DNA of 64,000 nt, taken from NCBI GenBank assembly GCA_900498135.1, contig LR026961.1, positions 1,776,005-1,840,004 of the forward strand, written 5' to 3'. A program made the translations under genes and the position numbers. The DNA is from an uncultured Desulfatiglans sp. (lineage in GTDB: Bacteria; Desulfobacterota; DSM-4660; Desulfatiglandales; Desulfatiglandaceae). A model generated the notes under the pieces. The model was given only the letters and a program-made list of their open reading frames with translations. It had not been told where the DNA came from and did no database searches. Positions 36,026 through 44,345 of the stretch are shown here, in pieces (position 1 is the first letter of the stretch; every line of letters begins with the position of its first letter).

Positions 36026-37696
36026 ATGATTCTAGGATTGGACGTTGGCGGCACCCAGACCGATGCCGTCCTGATCGATGAATCCGGCGTTCTGCTGGAG
36101 ACCAAAACGCCGACGAGCGACGATTTGCTGCAAACCCTCAGGGAGTCCCTCGACAAGACGCTCGATGGGGTGGAACCCGCAGGGATCGAACGGATGGTCT
36201 TTTCGACCACGATGGCCACCAACGCGATTATCCAGGATCTCCTCGAGCCTACGGGTATGATTGTCTCGGCCGGTCCGGGAATGAATCCGGAGTGGTTTTC
36301 CATCGGTCCTTCGTACCACGTGGTCCAAGGCGCCCTGGATCATCAGGGGTTCGAAACCCTGCCTTTGAGAAAGGAAGAGGTCGAATCCTCAGCGGACGAG
36401 ATCAGCCGTGAGGGCGTCCGCAACATCGGGATCGTGAGTAAGTTTTCCGTGCGCAATCCGGCGCACGAACTCCAGATGGCTCAGTGGGTCGGCGACCGCT
36501 TCGCAGATGTCGCGCTGGGGCACTCGGTTTCGGGTGTGCTGAATTTCCCCCGCCGGATCACCACCACCTATCTCAATGCCGCCCTGACCGGGATGCACAG
36601 GCGTTTTGCCGAATGCCTCACGGAGATTCTGGAGGAAAAGGGGTTCAAAGCGCCTCGTTATCTCCTGAAGCCGGATGGGGGCACCGTCGCCTTGGAGCAG
36701 AGCCTCGGCTTTCCTGCCAGGACGGCGCAATCCGGTCCGGCCGCCAGCGTCATGGGGGCCCTGGCCGTCGACGGATGCTGCGGCGTCTCTCTCGTATTGG
36801 ACATCGGGGGGACGACGACGGACATGGCCGTAGTATTGAACGGCATTCCGCTTCTGGCTCCGGTGGGGATTCAGATCGGGTTGTTTCGTACGCTGATCCG
36901 GTCTCTCTATACCCGGTCCATAGGGGTAGGCGGCGACAGCGAGGTCCAGCTCCAGAAGAACGGGGCATTGAAGGTCGGCCCTGTCAGACAGGGGCCGCCG
37001 ATGGCTTTGGGTGGGCCGGCGCCGACGCCGACCGATGCGATGGTCACCCTGGGACTTTTGGACGTGGGGAGTCGCGAACGCGCCCGTGCGGCCATGGAGT
37101 CCCTCGGTGCTCGATTGGGGGGGCTGGATCCCCTGACGACGGCCGAGCAGGTGCTCGAGCGGATGGCCAAGACCATCGCGGAGGCCGCCCGGGCCTTCAT
37201 CTTCGCGATCAACGAACGACCCGTGTATACGATCTATGAAGTGCTGCAGGAGAGCCGGATCGAACCCGAGTCGATCGTCATCATCGGCGGGCCGGCGGCA
37301 CAATTGGCCGATTACGTGAGCGCCGCTCTGCAGCTGCCTTACCGTCTGCCTCCTCACTCCGGCGTCGCCAACGCCATCGGGGCCGCGGTTGCACGAGTCA
37401 CCTCCGAAATCAATCTGCACGCCGACACGCAGCGGGGTACGCTCGTCATCCCTGAGGCGCAGATCATGGAAAGCATCCCTTATCGTTTCAACGTCGATCA
37501 GGCCATCGACAGGGCCACGGACGTCCTGGCCGCGAGGGCGGAGCAGATTGGGGCGGCCTCCGGCGCGGCGCCCGTTACCATCGCTGAAAAACAGGTCTTC
37601 AACATGATCAGGGGTTTCTCCCGCACCGGCCAGATCATCCGGCTGAAGCTGTGCATCGTCCCGGGATTGATCCCCCAATGGAAGCGAGGCGGATGA
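36026..37696 (+). CDS. Hydantoinase/oxoprolinase A-type ATPase
   Basis: This 556-residue protein starts at an ATG with GGGTAGGG upstream and has the HyuA actin-like fold. Phosphate 1 loop MILGLDVGGTQTDAVL opens the protein, VFSTTMATNAII and the central LVLDIGGTTTDMAVV form the second nucleotide loop, and SIVIIGGPAAQLA is near the C-terminus. Relatives hydrolyse cyclic amides (5-oxoproline, hydantoins) or carboxylate ketones with ATP, usually with a HyuB partner. No hyuB is present; instead an HDAC-like and a YcaO gene follow. The substrate is therefore unknown. Confidence 0.88.
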   Translation: MILGLDVGGTQTDAVLIDESGVLLETKTPTSDDLLQTLRESLDKTLDGVEPAGIERMVFSTTMATNAIIQDLLEPTGMIVSAGPGMNPEWFSIGPSYHVVQGALDHQGFETLPLRKEEVESSADEISREGVRNIGIVSKFSVRNPAHELQMAQWVGDRFADVALGHSVSGVLNFPRRITTTYLNAALTGMHRRFAECLTEILEEKGFKAPRYLLKPDGGTVALEQSLGFPARTAQSGPAASVMGALAVDGCCGVSLVLDIGGTTTDMAVVLNGIPLLAPVGIQIGLFRTLIRSLYTRSIGVGGDSEVQLQKNGALKVGPVRQGPPMALGGPAPTPTDAMVTLGLLDVGSRERARAAMESLGARLGGLDPLTTAEQVLERMAKTIAEAARAFIFAINERPVYTIYEVLQESRIEPESIVIIGGPAAQLADYVSAALQLPYRLPPHSGVANAIGAAVARVTSEINLHADTQRGTLVIPEAQIMESIPYRFNVDQAIDRATDVLAARAEQIGAASGAAPVTIAEKQVFNMIRGFSRTGQIIRLKLCIVPGLIPQWKRGG

Positions 37697-37697
37697 T

Positions 37698-39008
37698 ATG
37701 CTGAAAGCTTCACGCAAGATCGGATTGGTTTTTTTTCCGGCCTTTGACTGGGCCATCAGCCCGACGCATCCTGAAAGAGAAGAGCGCCTGCTCTATACCC
37801 AGGATCAGGTTATGGAGGAAGGGCTGCTGGATGTGGACGGCATCATCGAGTACCGGGTCAGGCCGGCCACGACGGCCGACATTCAGCGGGTGCACTTCTG
37901 CGTCCCCGACGAGCAGGCCGTGACCACCGAGAGCCACCTCATATCCGCCGGCGGGTGTCTGGTAGCGGCGGATGCCGTGCTCAGAGGAGAGGTGGAAAGC
38001 GCCTTCGCTCTGGTGAGGCCGCCCGGGCATCATGCCATGCGGGTCGTTCACGGCAACCGGGGGTTCTGCAATATCAACATCGAAGCGATCATGATCGAAT
38101 ACCTGCGGGACCGTTATGGAATCCGGAAAGTGGCCATCGTCGATACGGACTGCCACCATGGCGACGGGACCCAGGATATCTACTGGCACGACCCGGACAC
38201 CTTGTTCATCTCGATCCATCAGGACGGGAGGACCCTTTACCCCGGTTCGGGTTTTCCCCACGAGGCCGGCGGGCCCAATGCCCAGGGGGCTACCGTCAAC
38301 ATCCCGCTCCCTCCGAAGACCGGTGAAGAAGGATTCCTTTACACGCTCGAAGAGCTGGTGATGCCGCTCCTGGAGCGGTTCGAGCCCGAGCTGGTGATCA
38401 ATTCCGCAGGCCAGGACAATCATTTCAACGACCCCATCACCAACATGAATTTTTCGGCGCGGGGCTACGCCCAGCTGAATGCCCGTCTGAGGCCCGATCT
38501 TGCCGTGCTGGAAGGGGGATATGCCGTCGAGGATGCTCTGCCGTATGTGAATCTGGGGATCATCATGGCGATGGCGGGCCTGGACACCTCTTGTGTCAAA
38601 GAGCCGAACTACGATCGGGACTATCGGCCTCAGCCTCCGGATATCACCATGCACATTCATCGCGTGGTCGACGAGATCAAGGCCCTTTTTCTCGAGGGCG
38701 GATTGAAGAAGACCGCCTTCACCGAGGGGGACATCGTCGAACGGAACCGCAACATCTTCTACGACACCGACGTGATCTATGAAAAGCAGCGCGAGAGGAT
38801 CCGCGTGTGCTCCCATTGCGCGGGGGCCTTGTCGATCGATTCGAGCGCCAGCACCGGCGGCCACATCCTCGGCGTCCACATCCCGCGGGACGCCTGCGAT
38901 CTGTGCCAGGCGACGGGGCGAAGGTGGTTCGAAGAGGCCGCTTCCGGCGGTTCGTTCAACCATGTGTATTTGCAGGACCGCGTGCGGCGGGTTTACGAAA
39001 AAATCTGA
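37698..39008 (+). CDS. Histone-deacetylase-like amidohydrolase with C-terminal zinc ribbon
   Basis: This 436-residue protein begins one base after the upstream stop. The catalytic pattern is complete: RPPGHHAM with H111 and H112, DTDCHHGDGTQD with probable zinc ligands D151 and H153, SIHQDGRTLYP, and INSAGQDNHFNDP with probable ligand D240, then EGGY. It belongs to the bacterial class II deacetylase/acetylpolyamine amidohydrolase group. The last 75 residues add two CXXC pairs (CSHC and CDLC), an extra zinc-ribbon-like tail not usual for the family. The substrate could be an acetylated amine or another amide. Confidence 0.92.
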   Translation: MLKASRKIGLVFFPAFDWAISPTHPEREERLLYTQDQVMEEGLLDVDGIIEYRVRPATTADIQRVHFCVPDEQAVTTESHLISAGGCLVAADAVLRGEVESAFALVRPPGHHAMRVVHGNRGFCNINIEAIMIEYLRDRYGIRKVAIVDTDCHHGDGTQDIYWHDPDTLFISIHQDGRTLYPGSGFPHEAGGPNAQGATVNIPLPPKTGEEGFLYTLEELVMPLLERFEPELVINSAGQDNHFNDPITNMNFSARGYAQLNARLRPDLAVLEGGYAVEDALPYVNLGIIMAMAGLDTSCVKEPNYDRDYRPQPPDITMHIHRVVDEIKALFLEGGLKKTAFTEGDIVERNRNIFYDTDVIYEKQRERIRVCSHCAGALSIDSSASTGGHILGVHIPRDACDLCQATGRRWFEEAASGGSFNHVYLQDRVRRVYEKI

Positions 39009-39155
39009 TTGGTTGCGGGAATCGGCCGATGGCCGGCGTTTTCGGCTGAGGCCGGGCGCTCTGTTGGGCATCGATGGCGCAGGACAGGGTCGATGCCTCA
39101 CGGATGTTCGCGAATTTGCCCACCGGTCCGGCCTGTTGCGCAGGTCTGGGGGTTG

Positions 39156-40925
39156 GTGCTGACGAAGCGGCCGGACAAGAGCGGTTTCTGCATGCAAGGC
39201 CATGTGAGGGGAATGTCTTCGCAGAGAGAAAGGGTCAGGTACCGGCTCGACCGGATCGGAGCCGGGCAGGGCGTCGGCTGGTTTGCCTGTGTGCCGGAGA
39301 ACGAATGGACCCTGCCGGACGGGTTGGCCTATCTTCGCGATTACCCCTATGATTCGTTCATGCACAGGCATCTGCTCGGGGTTGCCGGCAGGATGGAAGA
39401 GGACGAGGTACGTTCCGTCTTGCGCGGCGGCGATCCGCCCGGTGATCCCGTGCGCCTGGTCCTTGCCGCGGAGCGGCTGGTCGCGAAGGACCGGCTTGGA
39501 GAGCTGCCGCCCTTGCTCGCCGGAATCGATCAGGCGGTCTTGCGGGCGGCTTCGCCCTTGATCGATCTGAAGTGGTCGCAGCTGGGCCTCGCCGAGGGGC
39601 ACCTTTACTGGCTGCGCTGTTTCGCCCGGAACATGATGCGGCACGAACCGCTGCCTGATCCGGATTGCGCGGAGCACGAGATTCTTTTCGATCCCCCTGC
39701 GCTGGCTCTCTGGAGGGGATCCGTGGTTCGTCTGGACGAGCGGCAGGCCTGCCGCAGGGTTGAGGAGGCGCCGAAGGGCGGAGCGGCTCTGAAGGAGACG
39801 TGCAGGGCCTTGACCCGTGCCCTGGAGGGCATGGGGGTGCTCCAGGGGTGGGAGTCGAGGACCGAGGCCACCGTAAGCCCATACGCGGTGGAGCGGCCGT
39901 GGCGGACCACCATCGGGGTGGCGGCCGGGCGGAACCGGTTCGAATTGGAGGTGAACCAGATCAGTTACGGCCGGGGCTTCAACATCCATCAGGCCCGGAT
40001 CTCCTGTTTGATGGAGATCGTGGAGCGTTTCTCAGCTTTTGCTTCTGTCGAGGATGGGAGATGTCGCGGGTACAAGTGCGAACATGCCCTGTTGAAGGGT
40101 ACTTATGAGGAGCTCGAGGCTGGCGGCGTTCCCGTACTCGATCCTGCGGCGTTGACCCTGGAGGTCCCTTACGCAGGCGATCCCCTCTATTGGGTGGATG
40201 GCGAGAGGGTAATCGGCGGCCGGAGCGAGGCTGTCTATCTGCCGGCGCAGCTGGCTTTTCTATTCGCCAATCTGGACGAACCCGATCTGACCAGCGGACT
40301 TTCATCCACGGGTTTCGGGGCCGGGCGGTCGCCCGCGGCGGCCAAGCTGAGTGCGCTGCTCGAAGTCATCGAGCGCGATGCCGAAAAGGTGGTGCCGTTC
40401 GCGGAGGAGCGCTGCTTCCTGATGGACATGGAGGGTGCCGAAGGCGCCGAAATCCTCGACAGCCTGGCGCTGAAAGGCATCGTTATCCAGTTCCGGGATA
40501 TGACTTCGGAGTTTGGCATTCCCTGCTACCAGGCCTTCATCGTGGGGCCGGGGGGTGTCATCCTGAAAGGCAGTGCCGCTCATCTCGACGGCCGTCACGC
40601 CCTCCTCTCAGCCTTGACGGAAATCCCATATCCTTATCCTTACTGGTTCGGTGCCGTGCCGCCGCCTCCTACCCTGCCGGTCCGGCGGATGCGGGATATC
40701 CCCTGTTACGCTTCGGGAGAGGTGGAAGCCGATTTGAGAAGGGTCGAAGGTTTGCTCGAAGCGAACAGGTTCGCTCCCATCTACGTGGACCTGACCCGTG
40801 AGGATCTCGGGATCCCGGTTTATCGGGCGCTGGTGCCGGGGCTCGAGATGATGACGGTGTACGATCGGTTTTCACCTCTTTGTCTGAGGCAGTTCGGACA
40901 CTATCTTTATAGAACTTACCGTTGA
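39156..40925 (+). CDS. YcaO domain protein
   Basis: The frame is open further upstream; the GTG at 39156 with CTGGGGG is chosen because the sequence from there (LTKRPDK...) resembles YcaO N-termini. ATGs at 39192 and 39213 are alternatives. The C-terminal half carries the YcaO ATP-binding pattern: NQISYGRGFNIHQARISCLMEIVERFSAF, then GFGAGRSPAAAKLSALLEVIERDA. The protein ends YLYRTYR, without the PxPxP tail of azoline-forming YcaOs. YcaO enzymes phosphorylate amide backbones to make azolines or thioamides, or assist RimO-type methylthiolation. No precursor peptide or TfuA partner is seen. The N-terminal 230 residues are of unknown role. Confidence 0.88.
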   Translation: MLTKRPDKSGFCMQGHVRGMSSQRERVRYRLDRIGAGQGVGWFACVPENEWTLPDGLAYLRDYPYDSFMHRHLLGVAGRMEEDEVRSVLRGGDPPGDPVRLVLAAERLVAKDRLGELPPLLAGIDQAVLRAASPLIDLKWSQLGLAEGHLYWLRCFARNMMRHEPLPDPDCAEHEILFDPPALALWRGSVVRLDERQACRRVEEAPKGGAALKETCRALTRALEGMGVLQGWESRTEATVSPYAVERPWRTTIGVAAGRNRFELEVNQISYGRGFNIHQARISCLMEIVERFSAFASVEDGRCRGYKCEHALLKGTYEELEAGGVPVLDPAALTLEVPYAGDPLYWVDGERVIGGRSEAVYLPAQLAFLFANLDEPDLTSGLSSTGFGAGRSPAAAKLSALLEVIERDAEKVVPFAEERCFLMDMEGAEGAEILDSLALKGIVIQFRDMTSEFGIPCYQAFIVGPGGVILKGSAAHLDGRHALLSALTEIPYPYPYWFGAVPPPPTLPVRRMRDIPCYASGEVEADLRRVEGLLEANRFAPIYVDLTREDLGIPVYRALVPGLEMMTVYDRFSPLCLRQFGHYLYRTYR

Positions 40926-41067
40926 CACCCTCTCGAGATCCGGAATCCTCCTGCGTCGGGCCGATAACGCTTTCTTGACGAAGCCCGGCGCCTTCTGAAA
41001 GACAGGCCTCTTCAGATCCGGAAGGCGTGTCCGCTCGGATGGACCGAGGTGTCGGGTTGATAACGCC

Positions 41068-41718
41068 TCACAGGGCCTGCCGCCCTTTTGTTCTCATGAG
41101 GCGTTCTACCTCCAGCGGGCTGTTGATGTTGAAAAATGAGGCGAGCTGCGGATCGAAACGCCGCAATTCATCTTCCTTCACATATCGGACGGATACGTGT
41201 TCGAACAACCGTATGATCTGCAGCGTGTTTTGAGAGACCAATTGCTTGACAGGGGCAAGGCAGGCAGGTCCGTAGAGGGCGTGCAGGGCTTCGAAACGAT
41301 GTCCGATCATCGGGACGACGATGTCGAACCCCTCTGCGGCCGTAACCATGTGACGGATCAAGTCGGCATTGAGGGTGGGCATATCGCAGGCCACTATGAA
41401 TCCGGGTCTCGGAAAGAGGACGCTGAGCGCAGTCAGTAGACCACCCATGGGGCCTTTCCCCTTGTAGATGTCTTCGAACATGGGGCGGTCGAGGTAACTA
41501 TAGAGGTTCGGTGTATTGGTGATCAGAATGACTTCTTCGAAAAGGGTGTCCATAACCTTGAAAACACGCTCGATCAGGGGAATGCCTTCCACCTCCACAA
41601 ACGCCTTGTTCGTTCCGTAGCGAAGACTTTTCCCTCCTGCCAGAATGACTCCGGCAACGTCGGCGATCTTCGGGTCGGTTGGCAACTGGGGTGTTTTTGC
41701 GTCAATAGCCATAATCAT
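41068..41718 (-). CDS. mobA: Molybdenum cofactor guanylyltransferase MobA
   Basis: This 216-residue protein has the nucleotidyltransferase signature GVILAGGKSLRYGTNKAFVEVEG, then GPMGGLLTAL, VACDMPTLNADLI and a terminal FFNINSPLE. MobA transfers GMP to molybdopterin to make the bis-MGD form used by DMSO-reductase-type enzymes. The ATG at 41718 has a weak ribosome site, and the ATG six bases downstream is equally likely. It stands alone, but with the xdhC-like and molybdenum-carrier genes it shows an active molybdopterin pathway. Confidence 0.92.
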   Translation of the reverse strand: MIMAIDAKTPQLPTDPKIADVAGVILAGGKSLRYGTNKAFVEVEGIPLIERVFKVMDTLFEEVILITNTPNLYSYLDRPMFEDIYKGKGPMGGLLTALSVLFPRPGFIVACDMPTLNADLIRHMVTAAEGFDIVVPMIGHRFEALHALYGPACLAPVKQLVSQNTLQIIRLFEHVSVRYVKEDELRRFDPQLASFFNINSPLEVERLMRTKGRQAL

Positions 41719-41740
41719 GAGTTGCTTTTACAGGATCTCT

Positions 41741-41795
41741 GCGGCTGGTGCGCGTCAGCATAAACGGTTCGTCAGGGCTGCCGCGCACCAGCCGC
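41741..41795. other. Long inverted repeat between mobA and infA
   Basis: GCGGCTGGTGCGCG (41741-41754) and CGCGCACCAGCCGC (41782-41795) form a perfect 14-base-pair stem around a 27-base loop. There is no U-tract, so a classical terminator is unlikely. It lies between divergent genes. Confidence 0.5.
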
Positions 41796-41954
41796 GAAAC
41801 CGGGTGGACCAAGGGATCCTTGGTTAACCGGACGAGTGGATCGGAGATATCGGATTGCAAGCAACGGACGCTTTCGATGCCCCGGATCCTTTGGTGAAGC
41901 AGGTTGATGGCTGTCCATGGCTGATCCGGCCGGGTCCGGATGGAGCGCATCCGG

Positions 41955-41982
41955 TTGACAGATGCGTAAAACCTGGTATTTT
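41955..41982 (+). promoter_or_regulatory. Promoter of infA
   Basis: TTGACA and TATTTT are separated by 16 bases. Transcription would begin near 41989, leaving a leader of about 40 bases before the TTG start of infA. Confidence 0.6.
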
Positions 41983-42026
41983 TGAACGGTAATGCTTCAC
42001 AACACGACCATGACAGGGAGACGATT

Positions 42027-42242
42027 TTGAGCAAAGATGAACTCATCAAGCTGGAGGGTCAGGTGACCAGGATCCTGGGCGGAGGAGCCATGGAAATCCA
42101 ATGCGACAACCAGTTGACCATCCGCGGTGTCCTTTCAGGGCGCATGAAGAAAAACCGCATCAGGGTCATGGCGGGTGATCGCGTCCAGATCAGCATCTCG
42201 CCTTATGACACGACCCACGGGTTGGTCACCTATCGCTTCTAG
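42027..42242 (+). CDS. infA: Translation initiation factor IF-1
   Basis: The TTG at 42027 with AGGGAG upstream gives 71 residues, normal for IF-1; upstream in-frame codons lie before the expected start and lack a site. The S1/OB fold is visible from LIKLEGQVTRIL through MEIQCDNQLTIRGVLSGRMKKNRIRVMAGDRVQISISPYD to the end YRF. It binds the ribosomal A site at initiation. The middle is more diverged than a typical bacterial IF-1 (GVLSGRMKKNRI against HISGKMRKNYI), and the gene is not in a ribosomal cluster, so it may be a second, specialised copy. Confidence 0.9.
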   Translation: MSKDELIKLEGQVTRILGGGAMEIQCDNQLTIRGVLSGRMKKNRIRVMAGDRVQISISPYDTTHGLVTYRF

Positions 42243-42293
42243 TGGAGAACCGTTCCGAAAAGCCCGGCAATGCCCCCCAAGGCCGGTGGAAAC

Positions 42294-42698
42294 TCAGTCG
42301 CGTTCGCATATTTCAACCAACACCCCATTGGTCTCTTTAGGATGAATGAAGGCGATTTTAGCGCCTCCCGCTCCTCGCCGCGGCGTCTGGTCGATCAGGC
42401 GCACGCCTTTGGCTTTCAACTCTTTCAGTGCCTCCTCGATGTTTTCCACACAAAAGGCGATATGCTGGATTCCCTCACCGCGGGAATCGATGTACCGGGC
42501 CACGGGGCCGTCCGGCTCGGTGGATTCGAGCAGCTCCACTTCACTGTCCGTGATGGGGAGGAAGGCGACCTTGACCTTTTGGTCCGCGACGGTTTCGATA
42601 TCCTTGATTTCGAGCCCGAGCACATCGGTGTAAAACTTGCCGGCCGAAGCGATTTCCTTGACTGCGATGCCAATGTGGTCGATGTGTTTGACTTTCAT
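42294..42698 (-). CDS. mce: Methylmalonyl-CoA epimerase
   Basis: This 134-residue vicinal-oxygen-chelate protein has HIDHIGIAVKEI with a metal-binding histidine, EVELLEST, GIQHIAFCVENIEEA with the second histidine, the family RLIDQTPRRGAGGAKIAFIHPK block and a final LVEICE with the metal-binding glutamate. It interconverts the (S) and (R) forms of methylmalonyl-CoA in propionate oxidation or formation. The mutase and decarboxylase genes are not in the window. A repeat copy lies upstream. Confidence 0.95.
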   Translation of the reverse strand: MKVKHIDHIGIAVKEIASAGKFYTDVLGLEIKDIETVADQKVKVAFLPITDSEVELLESTEPDGPVARYIDSRGEGIQHIAFCVENIEEALKELKAKGVRLIDQTPRRGAGGAKIAFIHPKETNGVLVEICERD

Positions 42699-42769
42699 AA
42701 ATTTTCCCCCCGGTTGAACTGAAGGTGTCAGTTTTTGGAGACTGGCTTTCAGGGATGGAACGTCTTAGA

Positions 42770-43127
42770 TTCCGTCCGGAAAGGGTCTTTTTGTCCAATC
42801 TCGGCGTCAATCTGCGCGTTTGCTTGTGCAGCGGCCTGCCGGTCGCTTCCGCGCAAGGGCTGGATTACCTTGATCCTGGGCAAAACTCCTCATTTCCGGC
42901 CTGGAAACAATTTCTTTTTCAAGGCTTTATTTCCGGGCGGACACTTGTTAGGATGGTTCCATCCGGAAAGGGTCTTTTTGTCCAATCTCGGCGCTAATCT
43001 GCAAGTTTGGTTGTGCGGCGACCTGCAGGTTGCCTCCGCACACGCGCATGATTTCCTTGAAATTGGCGAAAATCCTCATTCCGGGACTGGAAACCGGGTT
43101 CTACGGGAAATCATTTCCAAATGAAAA
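42770..43127 (-). repeat. Two head-to-tail copies of the palindromic intergenic repeat
   Basis: Copy 1 (42770-42945) and copy 2 (42956-43127) both start TCCGTCCGGAAAGGGTCTTT or TCCATCCGGAAAGGGTCTTT and continue TTGTCCAATCTCGGCG. Copy 2 keeps the centre GGCGACCTGCAGGTTGCC (43018-43035); the copy 1 centre is degraded. Both sit between the mce start and the next forward gene, in the same orientation as the copy at 59.2 kb. Confidence 0.85.
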
Positions 43128-43171
43128 CTAAATTAGCATGATTCGTCGACATTTTTCAAAAGGTTTTAAAG

Positions 43172-43420
43172 ATGAATAGACGTCAATTTGTCTTTTCTCA
43201 AGCCCCGGCAAGAAGAAACACTCAACCCCAGGCTCACTTCGATCAGCTGGAGGCGACGGAGCTTTACTGCCCGAACTGCCGACGGGCCGTTCCTGTGAGG
43301 CAGTTTCTGCTCCTTGTGCTGCCGGAGGGCGACAAGTATGAATATCGATGCCAGTTTTGCGGAACAAAGGTCGGAGACAAGATCGATCGCCCGGCCCCCT
43401 TTCCGGGGCTGATCAGGTAG
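43172..43420 (+). CDS. Small zinc-ribbon-like protein
   Basis: This 82-residue protein has two CXXC pairs, CPNC and CQFC, separated by 34 residues, consistent with one structural zinc. The N-terminus is basic and Gln-rich. No ribosome site stronger than AGGTTTTAAAG precedes the ATG. It is three bases upstream of the next gene, so the two form an operon with a third gene. No function is recognised. Confidence 0.65.
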   Translation: MNRRQFVFSQAPARRNTQPQAHFDQLEATELYCPNCRRAVPVRQFLLLVLPEGDKYEYRCQFCGTKVGDKIDRPAPFPGLIR

Positions 43421-43423
43421 AAG

Positions 43424-44338
43424 ATGACGAGCGATCCTTTGTCGCCGGCCCCCGGCGGAACCACCCTGTGTTATCCGGACGGGGTGAAGAGCTGCTTCGC
43501 CTGCTGCCCCCCGATACGACCTGCGGGCTATGAGCATATCGACTATCGAATCATGATCCAGCGCATGCTGCGGGAGAACACGCGCGCCTTCGACCGTCTC
43601 GGCAGAGATGCTTCCCCGATTACGGGTTTCAGCTGCTGGGCTCTTGGGTACCTCGACCGGGAATGCCGGTTGGTTGGCTGCCTGCTCCATCCGGCGGCGA
43701 ACAACGGCGTGGATATGCGCTACCGCGTCGACTACGGGAATAAGTGCCGCCGTGAAAAATGCCCCCAGGCCGTTGAATTCGAACGGCTGTCGCCCGGCGC
43801 GCAGCGTTTCTGGCTGAGATTGACCAGGGGCCTCGACAGCTTCGCGTATTCGAGCCGCAGAACGAACCCTCTCTTCACCCTGCTCGAGTGGGGCGCCGAG
43901 GTCCTGGAGGCGGTTCCCAAGGAGGTGACGGAGGAGATCGGGTCTTCGAGGGAACTGTGCGACCGGCTGCCGTTTTTCCGGACCGCTCTTCCGCCGAGGG
44001 TCCATGGCTATTTTCTCAAGCGGGCCTTGGACCATGCCGGGACGGCCCCCTTGAAGCGGAAGGACTTCTCTGCCCGATTCGAAGATTTCGCCCGTTCTGC
44101 TGCGGATCGAGTCCGCGCAGCGCTGGATCCGGGGGATGAAGCAGGTCCCTTTACGCATCGTTTGCCGCTCGACCGGCAGTTCCTCGATTTTGTCCGCCTC
44201 TCGGCGGGCGGCAAACGCATGGGTCTCGAAAAAGCCCTGGCGATCAAAAAATCGCTCGATACGGCCTTCGAAGACATCCTCTCCGACGTCTTCCCCAATG
44301 GCCTCGCCGTCGATCGGCATGGCGCACTTCTCGGATGA
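43424..44338 (+). CDS. Cysteine-rich protein of unknown function
   Basis: This 304-residue protein has an N-terminal cysteine cluster (LCYPDGVKSCFACCPP) and then GFSCWALGY, DRECRLVGCLLHP and NKCRREKCPQ. The pattern recalls metal-chelating domains of the YkgJ type, but the spacing is not a clear match. The C-terminal two thirds are helical and cysteine-poor. It lies in a three-gene operon with a zinc-ribbon protein and a nucleotidyltransferase-like protein. Metal or iron-sulfur binding is likely; nothing more can be said. Confidence 0.65.
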   Translation: MTSDPLSPAPGGTTLCYPDGVKSCFACCPPIRPAGYEHIDYRIMIQRMLRENTRAFDRLGRDASPITGFSCWALGYLDRECRLVGCLLHPAANNGVDMRYRVDYGNKCRREKCPQAVEFERLSPGAQRFWLRLTRGLDSFAYSSRRTNPLFTLLEWGAEVLEAVPKEVTEEIGSSRELCDRLPFFRTALPPRVHGYFLKRALDHAGTAPLKRKDFSARFEDFARSAADRVRAALDPGDEAGPFTHRLPLDRQFLDFVRLSAGGKRMGLEKALAIKKSLDTAFEDILSDVFPNGLAVDRHGALLG

Positions 44339-44345
44339 CGGGATC

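Noticed and set aside
37710..39989. 759-residue frame antisense to the HDAC-like and YcaO genes
   Set aside because: It is the reverse-strand shadow of GC-rich coding sequence; the forward proteins have clear family motifs and the antisense frame has none.
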